Shown piece after piece: positions 1 through 8,842 of a stretch of DNA of 64,000 nt; positions within the stretch are counted from its first letter, which is position 1, and each line of letters opens with the position of its first letter. Source of the DNA: Oligosphaera ethanolica (GTDB lineage: Bacteria > Verrucomicrobiota > Lentisphaeria > Oligosphaerales > Oligosphaeraceae); assembly GCF_030814695.1 (NCBI RefSeq), contig NZ_JAUSVL010000001.1, positions 4,438,227 to 4,502,226 on the forward strand, in the 5' to 3' direction. The notes under the pieces are model-generated. The model did not search any database, was not told the origin of the DNA, and saw nothing but the letters and a program-made list of their open reading frames with translations. Both the position numbers and the translations under genes were made by a program.

Positions 1-693
1 GGCCGCGAAGTCGCCTGCAAGGCCGTGGTCGGCAATGGCAGTCTGCCGCGGCTGGTGCACGAACTCGTCGGCGACGAACATTTTGCGCCCGACTACCTGG
101 ACAAACTCAAGCTGGTGCGTCTGAGCAGCAGCAGCTGTCAGGTCTATATCGGCATCAAGGAGGGCGAGAAACTGCCCTTTATTGGCGATCTGCTATTCAC
201 TTCGACCTGGCCGGAGTTCGATGCCGCCGCGCTGGCCAGCCGCAAGATCAGCAGCCGGACCTACTCGGTCTACTACCCGGAAATTCGCCCGGGGACGAGC
301 AAGTACAGCGTCGTGGCGTCCATGAACGCGCTGTATGGCGACTGGGCGACGATGAGCAAAGACGAGTATCGCGCCGCCAAGAAGGACATGATCGAAGACA
401 CGCTCAACGCGCTAAGCCGCTACATACCGTCGATCCGCAGCATTGCGGACTACACCGAAGCGGCGACCCCGAAGACTTTCCAACGCTACACCGGGCACCT
501 GGCCGGGGCGACCTTCGGCACCAAGTTCGAGGGCCTGCGACCCAGCATGGACATCGGCAAGCAGGTCGGCGGACTCTACCACACCGGGTCGGTGGGCATC
601 ATCATGTCCGGCTGGCTCGGTGCCGCCAACTACGGCGTCATTACCGCCAATGAGGTCGATCGCTACCTCTGTACCAGCCGTCGAAACGGCTGA
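1..693 (+). CDS. FAD-dependent oxidoreductase, phytoene desaturase/CrtISO-like (C-terminal part)
   Basis: The reading frame is open from base 1, so the 5' part lies outside the window and 230 codons are visible. The start of the visible part (REVACKAVVGNGSLPRLV) resembles the substrate-domain stretch VVSNADP..T...LVG of phytoene desaturases and retinol saturase-like enzymes. The end has the usual glycine-rich FAD-binding C-terminus (GGLYHTGSVGII, then GWLGAANYGVITANEV). Enzymes of this family desaturate or isomerise polyenes at membranes using FAD. The substrate cannot be told from this fragment. It may be relevant that an isoprenoid-type cluster sits at the far end of the window, but nothing physically links them. 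The next gene, rpsT, has its own promoter, so this is probably the last gene of its transcript. Confidence 0.7.
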   Translation, partial: GREVACKAVVGNGSLPRLVHELVGDEHFAPDYLDKLKLVRLSSSSCQVYIGIKEGEKLPFIGDLLFTSTWPEFDAAALASRKISSRTYSVYYPEIRPGTSKYSVVASMNALYGDWATMSKDEYRAAKKDMIEDTLNALSRYIPSIRSIADYTEAATPKTFQRYTGHLAGATFGTKFEGLRPSMDIGKQVGGLYHTGSVGIIMSGWLGAANYGVITANEVDRYLCTSRRNG

Positions 694-697
694 CCCT

Positions 698-740
698 AGC
701 GACGATTTGCATCCAGCCGTCGCTGGGGGTTGACTTTTTT
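698..740 (+). terminator. possible weak terminator after the oxidoreductase
   Basis: A 7-bp stem (698-704 with 718-724) lies five bases after the stop codon. A run of six T (735-740) follows, but about 10 bases after the stem, so it is not a textbook intrinsic terminator. It overlaps the -35 element of the rpsT promoter. Confidence 0.3.
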
Positions 741-759
741 CTACCCGAGGCCATATTAT
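730..759 (+). promoter_or_regulatory. sigma70-type promoter for rpsT
   Basis: TTGACT (730-735) and TATTAT (754-759) are separated by 18 bases, close to the housekeeping consensus. The predicted start would be near 766, leaving a leader of about 70 bases before rpsT. A second TTGACA at 798-803 has no acceptable -10 box and was not called. Confidence 0.6.
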
Positions 760-837
760 ATCTTCTGTTTTCATTAACTTCGTAGTTCATAACGCTGTTG
801 ACATTTGTGACCCGTGTAAAAAGGAAGACTGCTGACA

Positions 838-1101
838 ATGCCGAACATCAAATCAGCCGCCAAGAGATTGAGGCAGAACGAAAAGTGCCGCGTGTTCAAC
901 CGCATGCGCAAGTCCCGCGTCCGTACCAGTGAAAATATCCTTGACGATCTGATCAAGGCTGGCGACAAAGAAGCCGTTGTCGCAGGTTTGACCAAGTGCT
1001 ATTCTGAGCTGGACAAAGCCGCCAAAAACGGCGTGATTCACAAGAACAAGGCCAGTCGCAAGAAACAGCGTCTGGCCGCGCGCGTTGCAAAGATGGCCTG
1101 A
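838..1101 (+). CDS. rpsT: 30S ribosomal protein S20
   Basis: This 87-residue basic protein matches bacterial S20 over its length. It has the N-terminal PNIKSAAKRLRQNEK segment, the central helix with SRVRTSEN, and the lysine-rich KNKASRKKQRLAARV tail. S20 is a primary 16S rRNA-binding protein of the small subunit. The ATG at 838 follows a GGAAG Shine-Dalgarno sequence. The gene is monocistronic: it has its own promoter upstream and a strong intrinsic terminator 24 bases downstream. The length is normal for the family. Confidence 0.96.
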   Translation: MPNIKSAAKRLRQNEKCRVFNRMRKSRVRTSENILDDLIKAGDKEAVVAGLTKCYSELDKAAKNGVIHKNKASRKKQRLAARVAKMA

Positions 1102-1125
1102 TTGGCCCTCCTGTGAGATATCAAG

Positions 1126-1160
1126 GCACCAGGCGTCGGAGTATGCTTGGTGCTTTTTTT
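1126..1160 (+). terminator. intrinsic terminator of rpsT
   Basis: A 9-bp stem (1126-1134 with 1145-1153, one G-T pair) with a 10-base loop is followed directly by seven T (1154-1160). Confidence 0.85.
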
Positions 1161-1330
1161 ATGGCAATGACCCAGCGCTGTACCGACTGCCATTTAGCCT
1201 TAGTCGCGGCGGCCGGCGGCTAGCGGTGTGTCTTTCTTTGGTTTCAGTTCCGCCGGGCTGTCGGAGGAAAGCCGGTGTTCTGAGGCGAGTTATGTGACGA
1301 CATGCACAATTTAGCCTGGAGAATACGACC

Positions 1331-3190
1331 ATGACAAAGAACAGCCGCATGACGAAGAATCTTGGCGCGTACTTTGAGGACTGGTGCGCCCGGAGCGCGA
1401 ATGGCGCCGCTCTGATGTATCTTGACGGCCGGAATGAGCTGGTCCGCTACAGCTACAAGCAGTTTCACAGCGATGTGCTGGCGTGGTCCCGCTATTATCT
1501 CGACCACGGGGTGAAAGAAGGCTCGCGGGTGGCGATGGTGGCCACCAAGTGCCCGAGTCATTTTGTGTTTTTCTACTCCTGCTGGCGCATTGGCGCCATT
1601 GCGGTGCCCGTCTGCGAGACTCTCGGCGATCTGGAGATGGGCTTCATCCTGCGGGATTCGGACCCAGCCCTGGTGCTGGCTGAGAAGGACTTGGTAGGCA
1701 AGGTCACCGCCAACTGTGGCAACGTGCCGGTGATCAATGTGGACGACATGCCGCGTGGCGATATGGCGGCTCCAGCGGACGCGCCACTGAGCCAGGCGGA
1801 ACTTGATGCCGTCGCCACGCTGATCTACACCAGCGGTTCCACGGGCATGCCCAAGGGCGTGATGCTCACGCACCGCAATATCTGGACCAACGGCTACTGG
1901 GACTTGGACGCGTACGGCATGGACAGCACCGACCGCATCATGTCGCTGCTGCCGTACTGGCATAGCTTCGCGCTGGTCTGCGAAGTGCTGCTGACGCCCA
2001 TGGCCGGCGCGACCTGCGTCATACCCCGTGATATTCGCGATTTCAAGAAGAATTTGTCGCTGTATCAGCCCACGGTGATTCTGGTTGTGCCGCGCATTGT
2101 CGAGGCCATCAAACTGGGCATTGACAAACAGATTGACGAGAAGCCGCCGAAAGTGAAGGCGTTGATTGACCAGGCCATTTATAACGCGTCGCGTATTTTC
2201 ACGGCCGGCGCCCGTTTGGACGGCGGTGTTTTGCGCATGGTGACGCATCACACCTTCTATGATCCGCTGGTCTTCCGCAAATTCCGTCAGGCCTTTGGCG
2301 GCAAGTTGCGTTTCATCATCAGCGGCGGGGCGCCGTTGGACATTGAGTTGCAGATTTTCTTCAAGTACATGGGCGTGCTGGTGCTGGTGGGCTATGGCTT
2401 GACCGAGACTTCGCCGGTGATCAGCGCAAACAAGCCGGAAAAGCACCGCCTGGGCAGCGCCGGCCAGGTCTTTCCTTGGCTTCTCCCTGAAAATGGCGGC
2501 GACTACACCTTCAAGGATGACGATGGCAAGCTCGGCAAGGACCTCCATGGGCAGCTGCTGGTCAAGGGCGACTGCGTCATGAAGGGCTATTGGCGGCACA
2601 CCGATGCCAGCGCCAAGACCATGGAGGACGGCTGGCTCAATACTGGTGACGTCTGTTACTGCGATGCCGATGGCTACCTCTTCGTCGAAGGCCGCAAGGG
2701 CAGCATGATCGTCCTCATCGGCGGCGAAAAACTGCATCCCGAACATGTGGAGGACGCCGTCAAGAATTCGCCGCTGATCTCGGAAGCGATGGTTATTGGC
2801 GAGAAATGCAAGAACGTCTATGCCTGCGTCAACGTGCAGTCGGAAAACGTCAAGGACATCCCGAAAGACCAGCTTAAAAAGCGTATCAAGGAAGAGGTGC
2901 TCAAGGCCACGGCGCATCTGGCGGCTTTTCAGAAACCCAAGGACGTGCTGATCCTGCCTGATTTCAACATGGAGGACGGCACGCTGACGGCGACCTTCAA
3001 GGTCCGCCGCTACAAGGTCATGGAGCTCTACAAGCAGGAAATCGAGGACTTTCTCCGCAACAACAGCGAGGACGTAGCCACCAAACGCGAACTGGGCATC
3101 GCTAGCTCGAAAATTTTGGAAAGCCTGGCCAACGGCAAAGTCATCGTTGGCAGCGGCACGGAAATCAAATACGACGGCAAAAAACGCTGA
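1331..3190 (+). CDS. AMP-dependent synthetase, long-chain acyl-CoA ligase-like
   Basis: This 619-residue protein belongs to the ANL adenylating enzymes, which activate a carboxylate with ATP to acyl-AMP and usually transfer it to CoA. The P-loop signature YTSGSTGMPKG lies at about residues 166-176, the A5 motif YGLTETSP at about 355, and the ATP/ribose-binding LNTGD at about 436. GRKGSMIVLIGGEKLHPE near the hinge resembles the A8 motif. The length and the long central insert match FadD/FACL long-chain fatty acyl-CoA ligases rather than acetyl-CoA synthetase. No transmembrane segment is obvious. The ATG at 1331 follows GGAG at 10 bases; a second ATG six codons later is possible. A perfect 15-bp terminator hairpin follows the gene. 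The acyl substrate cannot be predicted. Confidence 0.85.
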   Translation: MTKNSRMTKNLGAYFEDWCARSANGAALMYLDGRNELVRYSYKQFHSDVLAWSRYYLDHGVKEGSRVAMVATKCPSHFVFFYSCWRIGAIAVPVCETLGDLEMGFILRDSDPALVLAEKDLVGKVTANCGNVPVINVDDMPRGDMAAPADAPLSQAELDAVATLIYTSGSTGMPKGVMLTHRNIWTNGYWDLDAYGMDSTDRIMSLLPYWHSFALVCEVLLTPMAGATCVIPRDIRDFKKNLSLYQPTVILVVPRIVEAIKLGIDKQIDEKPPKVKALIDQAIYNASRIFTAGARLDGGVLRMVTHHTFYDPLVFRKFRQAFGGKLRFIISGGAPLDIELQIFFKYMGVLVLVGYGLTETSPVISANKPEKHRLGSAGQVFPWLLPENGGDYTFKDDDGKLGKDLHGQLLVKGDCVMKGYWRHTDASAKTMEDGWLNTGDVCYCDADGYLFVEGRKGSMIVLIGGEKLHPEHVEDAVKNSPLISEAMVIGEKCKNVYACVNVQSENVKDIPKDQLKKRIKEEVLKATAHLAAFQKPKDVLILPDFNMEDGTLTATFKVRRYKVMELYKQEIEDFLRNNSEDVATKRELGIASSKILESLANGKVIVGSGTEIKYDGKKR

Positions 3191-3224
3191 CCGGGGCTTC
3201 CCTGAGCGCGCGCCGCAAAAGACA

Positions 3225-3262
3225 CCGGCCGCCGGAGAATTGTTCTCCGGCGGCCGGTTTTT
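3225..3262 (+). terminator. strong intrinsic terminator after the acyl-CoA ligase
   Basis: A perfect 15-bp GC-rich stem (3225-3239 with 3243-3257) has a 3-base loop and is followed by five T (3258-3262). It sits between convergent genes. The opposite strand has a poorer T-run, so it may also serve the pseudopilin gene. Confidence 0.85.
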
Positions 3263-3292
3263 ATTGGCGCCGTTGTGTTTCTGCCTGTGTAC

Positions 3293-4063
3293 TCAGGGCA
3301 AGAGCACGGTTTGGAAACTGGCGTTGGCGGTGGTTTTGATTTGGTGGCCGATATTGCGCAGTTCGCCGGCGTTGAGGCAGGCGGCGTGGCCGTCGGCGAA
3401 GCTGGTCGAGGCCTTGCCGGCATGGATGGTATGGGGTGCGGCCGCGGCGATGGAGGTGCCGGAGTTCTGGATGGTGGTGTCGGGATGGAATGCCCAGAAA
3501 CCCTTGCCGAGGTGGCCGGAGTCGTTGGCGGTGCAGACCACGTCGATCATGATGACGGTTTCCGACGGCAGTTTCATCTGGCTGAGCAAGTGAGTGATGC
3601 CGTAGCCGCTGCCGACCCGGTCCACGAGATAGCTGCCGAGTTTGGCCACGCGCGCGCTGTCGGTGGCGCCGTAAATATGCGGCATGGCGAAGCTGGCATA
3701 GAACGACCCGACTGAGCTGGCTTTCTGCAGGCTGTTGGACGGGCATTGAAGGGACGACCATGGCACATAGCCCGCATTGGCAACGCCATAGGGGCTGGTG
3801 GAACTGGGACCGTAGGTGAGGACTTTGAACCACGGTTGGTAACTGGTGCCGCTGACGTGTGCGGTGGTGACATAGACGTCCTCAAACTCCGATGCATACA
3901 GCTGGTGGCCCATCATTGCCTGCTTGTGGTTGTTGAGGCAGCTGGTTTTGCGGGCGGCCTCCCGCGCCTTGGCCAAAGCCGGCAACAGCATGGCGGCTAA
4001 AATGGCGATGATGGCGATGACGACCAACAGCTCAATCAGGGTGAATACCAAACTCTTTTTCAT
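3293..4063 (-). CDS. prepilin-type N-terminal domain protein (pseudopilin-like)
   Basis: The 256-residue protein starts [20 protein letters not shown]. This is a type IV prepilin/type II secretion leader with Phe-Thr-Leu-Ile-Glu at the cleavage site and a long hydrophobic helix ending in [10 protein letters not shown]. The C-terminal part is variable and contains [14 protein letters not shown], resembling the H-x9-DG segment of the large pseudopilin families of Planctomycetota and Lentisphaerota. The ATG at 4063 is preferred because GGGAGG lies 6 bases upstream; an in-frame TTG two codons earlier overlaps that site. The gene stands alone with no secretion genes nearby. Such orphans are very numerous in this group and their function is generally unknown. 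Confidence 0.85.
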   Translation of the reverse strand: MKKSLVFTLIELLVVIAIIAILAAMLLPALAKAREAARKTSCLNNHKQAMMGHQLYASEFEDVYVTTAHVSGTSYQPWFKVLTYGPSSTSPYGVANAGYVPWSSLQCPSNSLQKASSVGSFYASFAMPHIYGATDSARVAKLGSYLVDRVGSGYGITHLLSQMKLPSETVIMIDVVCTANDSGHLGKGFWAFHPDTTIQNSGTSIAAAAPHTIHAGKASTSFADGHAACLNAGELRNIGHQIKTTANASFQTVLLP

Positions 4064-4478
4064 GACCAACCTCCCACCGATAATGGCTTACAAGGCTATA
4101 TGGACCTGGAAAAACACGTATGCCAGACGTAGTCATCTTCATGGCATAAAGCCCCTGCGGTCAAAGTCTGATTAATGTATAGCGGATAATGCCGTTGACA
4201 GCAAGAGCCGAAAAGAACGATGTGGAAGAGTGGGGGGAATCCCTCACCCATTGATACCGGCGGTTCCAAGGAACGCCACGGTCCCTGACGTCCCTTGGAA
4301 CCGCCGGTATCAATGAGTGAGGCATTGCCTCCTGCTTGTCCGATTGCGCACTTTCAGCGTGCTTTGTGGTTTCGGCGGCGTATATTCATGCGGAAACCGG
4401 CGCGGGACACGCAGCCGGGTGGTGTGAGCAGGTGCTGGCGGTTGCGGTGAATGACAAGCAAAGTTGAGGATTGAGTTC
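4064..4478. other. intergenic region with inverted-repeat element
   Basis: This 415-base gap lies between divergent genes. It contains the near-perfect inverted repeat described separately and otherwise no ORF with coding character. Promoters for both flanking genes must lie here, but no convincing -10/-35 pair was found. Confidence 0.6.
4238..4326. repeat. MITE-like inverted repeat, short copy
   Basis: Two arms of about 34 bases (4238-4271 and 4293-4326) are reverse complements with about three mismatches, around a 21-base centre. The arm sequence recurs at 36191-36220, the right end of a longer element. No coding capacity and no clear target duplication were seen. A folded RNA would form a very stable hairpin. 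Confidence 0.75.
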
Positions 4479-5573
4479 ATGACTAACAGCAAAGCCTTCG
4501 CGGCCGCTGGCCATTTTGCGTTGTACGGTGATTTTTTGGATGTCGTGCCCTACGGCAATGGCCATATCAACGATACCTACCTACTGCGTTGCAGCCAGGC
4601 GGGTACGGTGGTGCGCTACATACTACAGCGGCTCAACACGGCCATTTTTCGGGAGCCGGAGAAACTGATGGCGAATGTGTCGCGGGTGCTGGCGCATTGT
4701 TCGGCGCGACTGGCTGGCCAGGCCGATGCGAGCCGGCGCGCGTTGACGCTGGTGCCGGCGCAAGACGGTCGGCCCTTCTGGCGCGATGCCGATGGTGCTT
4801 GCTGGCGCTGCTACCTTTTCATTGAGGGCGCAACGTCTTACGACATTCTGGAAACGCCGGCTCAGGCCTATGCGGCGGCCAAGGCCTTCGGGGCCTTTCT
4901 AGCCCTGCTTGCGGACATCGGCGGCGAGCGGCTGGAGGAGACCATCCCGCATTTTCACGACACGCCGTCGCGCCTGGTCGCGTTTGATGCCGCCCTGGCA
5001 GCGGACAGCCGGAACCGCGCTGCGTTGGCCAAAGACGAGATTGCTTTCGTGGCGGCGACCCGGCATATTGCGCCGCGGCTCCTGGATTTGCAGGCCAGCG
5101 GAGCGATACCGGAGCGCATCACCCACAACGACACCAAGCTCAACAATGTCATGCTTGACAACATCAGTGGCGTGGGCATTTGCGTCATTGATCTTGACAC
5201 GGTCATGCCTGGGCAGTCGCTCTTCGATTTTGGCGATCTGGTGCGTACCAGCGTCAGCCCTGCTGCGGAAGACGAGCGGGATCTGAGTAAAGTGCAGCTC
5301 CGCCACGACGTCTTTGCGGCGTTGGCAAAGGGCTACCTGAAGGGCTGTGACGGCTGCCTGACCAAGACCGAAGTCGAGCTGCTGCCCTTCGCCGGCCAGC
5401 TGATCACCTTCGAGATCGGCCTGCGTTTCCTCACCGATTATCTGCAGGGCGACGTCTATTTCAAGACTCACCGCGAGGGGCATAATTTGGATCGCTGCCG
5501 CACGCAGTTCCAGCTGGTGAAACTGCTACAGGAACACGAAACGGCCTTGCAGACCATGGTCGCCACGCTCTGA
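4479..5573 (+). CDS. aminoglycoside-phosphotransferase-fold sugar kinase, NahK-like
   Basis: The 364-residue protein has the fold of APH/choline kinases. Its N-terminal PYGNGHINDTY resembles N-acetylhexosamine 1-kinases. The catalytic loop HNDTKLNNVMLD starts at about residue 216 (Asp218 as base) and the metal-binding DLDTVMPG at about 238. An anomeric kinase would feed N-acetylhexosamines released by secreted glycosidases into nucleotide-sugar metabolism, which would fit the enzyme-rich setting; this is inference. The ATG at 4479 follows TGAGGA; an upstream in-frame TTG at 4464 overlaps that site. The gene is convergent with the radical SAM gene and has no operon partner. Another small-molecule kinase of this fold remains possible. 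Confidence 0.75.
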   Translation: MTNSKAFAAAGHFALYGDFLDVVPYGNGHINDTYLLRCSQAGTVVRYILQRLNTAIFREPEKLMANVSRVLAHCSARLAGQADASRRALTLVPAQDGRPFWRDADGACWRCYLFIEGATSYDILETPAQAYAAAKAFGAFLALLADIGGERLEETIPHFHDTPSRLVAFDAALAADSRNRAALAKDEIAFVAATRHIAPRLLDLQASGAIPERITHNDTKLNNVMLDNISGVGICVIDLDTVMPGQSLFDFGDLVRTSVSPAAEDERDLSKVQLRHDVFAALAKGYLKGCDGCLTKTEVELLPFAGQLITFEIGLRFLTDYLQGDVYFKTHREGHNLDRCRTQFQLVKLLQEHETALQTMVATL

Positions 5574-5622
5574 GCGGGGCCGGCAAACGCAGCGTGCCGC
5601 GGGACTGGAGGCGGCGGGCTCT

Positions 5623-6759
5623 TCAGGTGAAATCCAGAAAGGGGCGGGCCTTGGCGGCGAGCTTGCCACGGAGGCCGAGATCGCTCAGGGAACCGATGCG
5701 GCGCTGGCGGCGCTGGCTGATTATGCGGTTGACGGAAACGGGACCCAGGCCCGGCACGCGCAGCAGCGCCTCGCGGTCGCCGCGATTGATCTTGACCGGG
5801 AAAAAGGCGGGGTGGGCAATGGCCCAGTGCTCCTTGGGATCGTGGCCGAGGTCGAGATTGCCATTTTCGGCATAGACGATCTCGCCGGCGGCAAAGTTGT
5901 ATTTGCGCAGCAGAAAATCCACTTGATAGAGCCGGTGTTCGCGGGTGAGGCGGTCGTGTGGCGACAGGGTGAATCTGCTCTCGCCGGGGATGTCGGGATG
6001 GCCCAGGCCGCCCTGGTAGGCCGAGAAATACACGCGTTCGAACTTCAGGCGGTTGTAGATCCCGTCCATGTATTTGACGATCTCGCGGTCATTTTCATCC
6101 GAGGCGCCGACGATGAATTGCGTGGTGCATTTCACCCGTGCGAATTCGGCGCCGCGGGCGGTTTCGGCGGCCATGAGTTTGAGCGGGGCGATGATGTCCC
6201 GGTCGTAATTCTTGAATTGTGAGAGTTTGGCGAAATGCTCGGCGCCGGGCGTTTCGATATTCAGTGACACGGCCGTGGCTAGCTGCATGCTGCGGCGGAT
6301 GGCCGCCGGCGAGGCACCGGGGATGATCTTGAGGTGGATGTAGCCGCGGTAGCGGTATTTTTCGCGCAGGATTGCCGCCGTGTCGGTCAGGCGCTCCATG
6401 GTGCGGTCGGCATTGCCGATGATACCCGAGCTGAGGAACAATCCCAGCAGATGCAGGCGGCGGTCGTATTCGAGGAATGCCCGCGCAATTTCGTCTGGCG
6501 AGAGGGTACAGCGCCGCGCCGTGTTGCCATCTTGGCGGAGGGGGCAGTAGCGGCAGTCGCTGCTGCAGGTGTTGGTCAGCAGTGTCTTGAGCATGATGCC
6601 GTAGCCGCCGCGCGTCAGTGGCACCGGGTAGAGCCAGCGGCCGTCAAGGCCGCGGCGCCGGTGCTCCTTGGGGTTTTTGCTGCTGCAGGCGCAGGCCAAG
6701 TCGTACTGGGAGTCTTCCGACAAGATGTCCAGCTTGTTGATGACGTCGTCCATGCCCAT
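5623..6759 (-). CDS. radical SAM protein with helix-hairpin-helix, UDG-linked DNA modification/repair family
   Basis: The 378-residue protein has a radical SAM cysteine motif CSSDCRYC at residues 65-72 and a C-terminal helix-hairpin-helix (REALLRVPGLGPVSVNRI, about 335-352). HhH segments of this type bind DNA. The N-terminal YDLACACSSKNP and the overall length fit the family described as putative DNA modification/repair radical SAM protein, which normally accompanies a uracil-DNA-glycosylase-like partner. No such partner is in the window: the downstream neighbour is a sugar kinase and the upstream side is repeat DNA. The reaction is unknown. ATGs occur at 6759 and 6753 without a strong ribosome site; the upstream 60 bases are AT-rich and probably hold the promoter. 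Confidence 0.85.
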   Translation of the reverse strand: MGMDDVINKLDILSEDSQYDLACACSSKNPKEHRRRGLDGRWLYPVPLTRGGYGIMLKTLLTNTCSSDCRYCPLRQDGNTARRCTLSPDEIARAFLEYDRRLHLLGLFLSSGIIGNADRTMERLTDTAAILREKYRYRGYIHLKIIPGASPAAIRRSMQLATAVSLNIETPGAEHFAKLSQFKNYDRDIIAPLKLMAAETARGAEFARVKCTTQFIVGASDENDREIVKYMDGIYNRLKFERVYFSAYQGGLGHPDIPGESRFTLSPHDRLTREHRLYQVDFLLRKYNFAAGEIVYAENGNLDLGHDPKEHWAIAHPAFFPVKINRGDREALLRVPGLGPVSVNRIISQRRQRRIGSLSDLGLRGKLAAKARPFLDFT

Positions 6760-7391
6760 GATAGTCGCCCAGTTACAACGAGGAATTGAACTCGCACTGA
6801 AACTTTTTATGCTAATAAATGTTATGCGAGTTTAAAGTAGCATGTATTTGTTCGTGTCAAGACCCCGGCGAACAGAAAAAATGTGCAGGATGGTCATCGG
6901 TCAGTAACCACCCCGGTGGGGAAAACACCGGGGACAATTTGCCGGAAACCCACGGCCAGTCGCCGCCCAGCCATTACACATGGGTGACTAACCAGGCAGC
7001 GGATTTCATAGGAGCGATGCTCTTCACATAGCATGCGGCAGTCGCCGGCGATGAGTTGTTTGGTAACCATGCACAAGATCATTCGCCGAGGTTTTGAGCA
7101 CCGAAGGTGCGCCCTAAGATAGCCCAGGGCAAGCGCCCGCAGGGCGCGTCGCCCTGGGTAAGGTGCCCCATCCCAAAAGAGCCCTGAAGGGGCGGCCTAA
7201 AAGACCTGCGACGAAGGGTCACAGCGTAAAATTGCCGCAGCAATCAATGAGTTCCATTGCCTCTTTGGCTCCAGTCAGCTTCGCCGACTGAAGCCAAAGA
7301 GGCTGAGGAACACGGACCAATATGGCGCGCTACCCAGGGCGGCATTTCACGGCTCATTCGTAGCCGCACGGCATGCTGTGCGGCGGCGGCC
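6760..7391. other. intergenic region dominated by mosaic repeats
   Basis: The first 80 bases are AT-rich and probably hold the promoter of the minus-strand radical SAM gene. The rest is the mosaic repeat 6898-7345. No ORF in this gap looks coding. Confidence 0.6.
6898..7345. repeat. mosaic intergenic repeat, long copy A
   Basis: This 450-base block is closely repeated at 52402-52965 in the same module order. The modules are: a CGGTCAGTAACCACCCCGG box; a segment around AACCATGCACAAGATCATTC; a palindrome built on GCCCAGGGC...GCCCTGGG; and a long hairpin whose arms CCTCTTTGGC.CCAGTCAGC and their complement face each other across a TTCG loop. The copies differ by scattered substitutions and by an insertion in the later copy. 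Confidence 0.8.
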
Positions 7392-8171
7392 TCAGGCAAC
7401 CGGTGATGGTACGGGGATGTGGAGGAAGGCGCAGGCATTGCCGGTGGTGATGTCGGCGACTTTGTCTGGCGGGAGTTGTTTTTCCTCGGCGACTCGCATG
7501 CCGATATAGGGTAGGAATGCGGGGCAGTTGCGCTGGCCACGCTTGGGTATGGGCGCCAGGTATGGCGAGTCGGTTTCGAGGAGCAGCCGCGACATGGGAA
7601 TGTGCGCGAGTGCCTCGCGGATATTGTGGGCGCGGTTGAAGGTGACCATGCCATTGACGGAAAGCATGGCGCCGAGCGCGAGCCACTGGTCGGCTTCGGC
7701 GGGGGTGCCGGTGAAGCTGTGCACAATGCAGCGCAGGCCGGGGCAATGCCGTTCCATGACGATGGCGTAGCAGTCGGCGAAGGCATCGCGACAGTGGATG
7801 ATCGCCGGCAAATCGAGCTCAATGGCCAGGTCGAGAAAACGGCCAAAGACGTCCCGCTGGACCTCGGCGGGCGAGTGGTTGTAGTAGTAGTCCAGGCCGA
7901 TTTCGCCGACGGCGATGACGCCTGGTCGCGCCAGCAGGTCGCGGAAGAAGGCCATGTCCTGGAAGCTAGCGGCGACGTGGGGATGCAGGCCGACGGCGGT
8001 GTAGACGCCGTGTTCGGGATCGGCCAGGGCGACCGTGCGCTCACAGTCGTCCAGAGAGGTGCCTTGGACCAGGAAGGCGCCGACGCCTTCCTGGCGGGCG
8101 GCGGCAAAGATGGCCTGGGCGGGGTCGTCGCCGTCGAGATGCAGGTGGGTATCAAACCATGGTGTTGACAT
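7392..8171 (-). CDS. TatD-family metal-dependent hydrolase
   Basis: The 259-residue TIM-barrel protein has all the expected metal ligands: HLHLD near residue 9, the glutamate of GEIGLD, HCRD, the histidine of IVHSF, and LLETDSPYLAP near the C-terminus. TatD proteins are magnesium-dependent deoxyribonucleases with roles in DNA repair and degradation, though many members are uncharacterised. The ATG at 8171 (MSTPWFDTHLHLD) is chosen because the 19 residues encoded upstream are not family-like. The length is typical at about 260. The gene is isolated between two repeat-filled gaps; in many bacteria it follows metG or dnaX, but not here. Confidence 0.9.
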   Translation of the reverse strand: MSTPWFDTHLHLDGDDPAQAIFAAARQEGVGAFLVQGTSLDDCERTVALADPEHGVYTAVGLHPHVAASFQDMAFFRDLLARPGVIAVGEIGLDYYYNHSPAEVQRDVFGRFLDLAIELDLPAIIHCRDAFADCYAIVMERHCPGLRCIVHSFTGTPAEADQWLALGAMLSVNGMVTFNRAHNIREALAHIPMSRLLLETDSPYLAPIPKRGQRNCPAFLPYIGMRVAEEKQLPPDKVADITTGNACAFLHIPVPSPVA

Positions 8172-8842
8172 GAGGTGAAACGAGGTCCTTTGACACGAGC
8201 TAATAGAAGCCGCCGGCACTGACTGCATCGTGGCGATCGTCAGCGCCGGCGGGAAAAGCTCATAACATCATCTGGCAAGCCGGCTTGTCAACAGCACGGC
8301 GGCGGATCAGTCCTGGTTCAGGTAATCGGTCAGTGCACAACCCGGCGCTCCGCTGGGACAATGTGCAGGAAACCCACGGCCAGTCGCCGCACATATGGGA
8401 GGCTAACCAGGCAGCGGATTTCATAGGAGCAACCACCCCGGTGAGGAAAACACCGGGGACACTTTGCCGGAAACCCACGGCCAGTCGCTGCCCCGCCATT
8501 CGACCTTGATTTCCGCCGACCTTTTCCGCAGCGGAGTCCTAGCGGGCCAGAGTAGCAGCGACTTCCAGTCGGAGTGTGCACGCCTCGTGCGGCGGGAGAG
8601 ACGGGCAGGGAACGGTCGGCGTGGATGACGAGGACGGTATAATGAGCCGTCTTGTCGGAGTGGGCGAGACGCCCACTCCACGGCCGCGAGACGTAATCGG
8701 TCAGTGCACACCCCGGCGCTCCGCTGGGACAATTTGCAGGAAACCCACGGCCAGTCGCCGCACATATGGGAGGCTAACCAGGCAGCGAGTTTCATAGGAG
8801 TGTTACCCCGGTGTTTTCCCCGTCTGGGTGGTCACAGACTGT
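8172..8842. repeat. intergenic mosaic repeats (three partial copies)
   Basis: Within this 671-base gap, 8324-8500 and 8696-8820 contain copies of the CGGTCAG...CAGGAAACCCACGGCCAGTCG module ending in TTTCATAGGAG. Between them, 8577-8706 contains the GGTCGGCGTGGATGACGAGG module, also found at about 13404-13537 and 52277-52408. Reading frames stay open through several copies on both strands, but they are products of the repeat and are not called as genes. Confidence 0.75.

Noticed and set aside
798..826. second promoter for rpsT at TTGACA 798-803
   Set aside because: No acceptable -10 hexamer lies 16-18 bases downstream.
1244..2917. 557-codon minus-strand frame
   Set aside because: It is antisense to the acyl-CoA ligase, which has all adenylation motifs.
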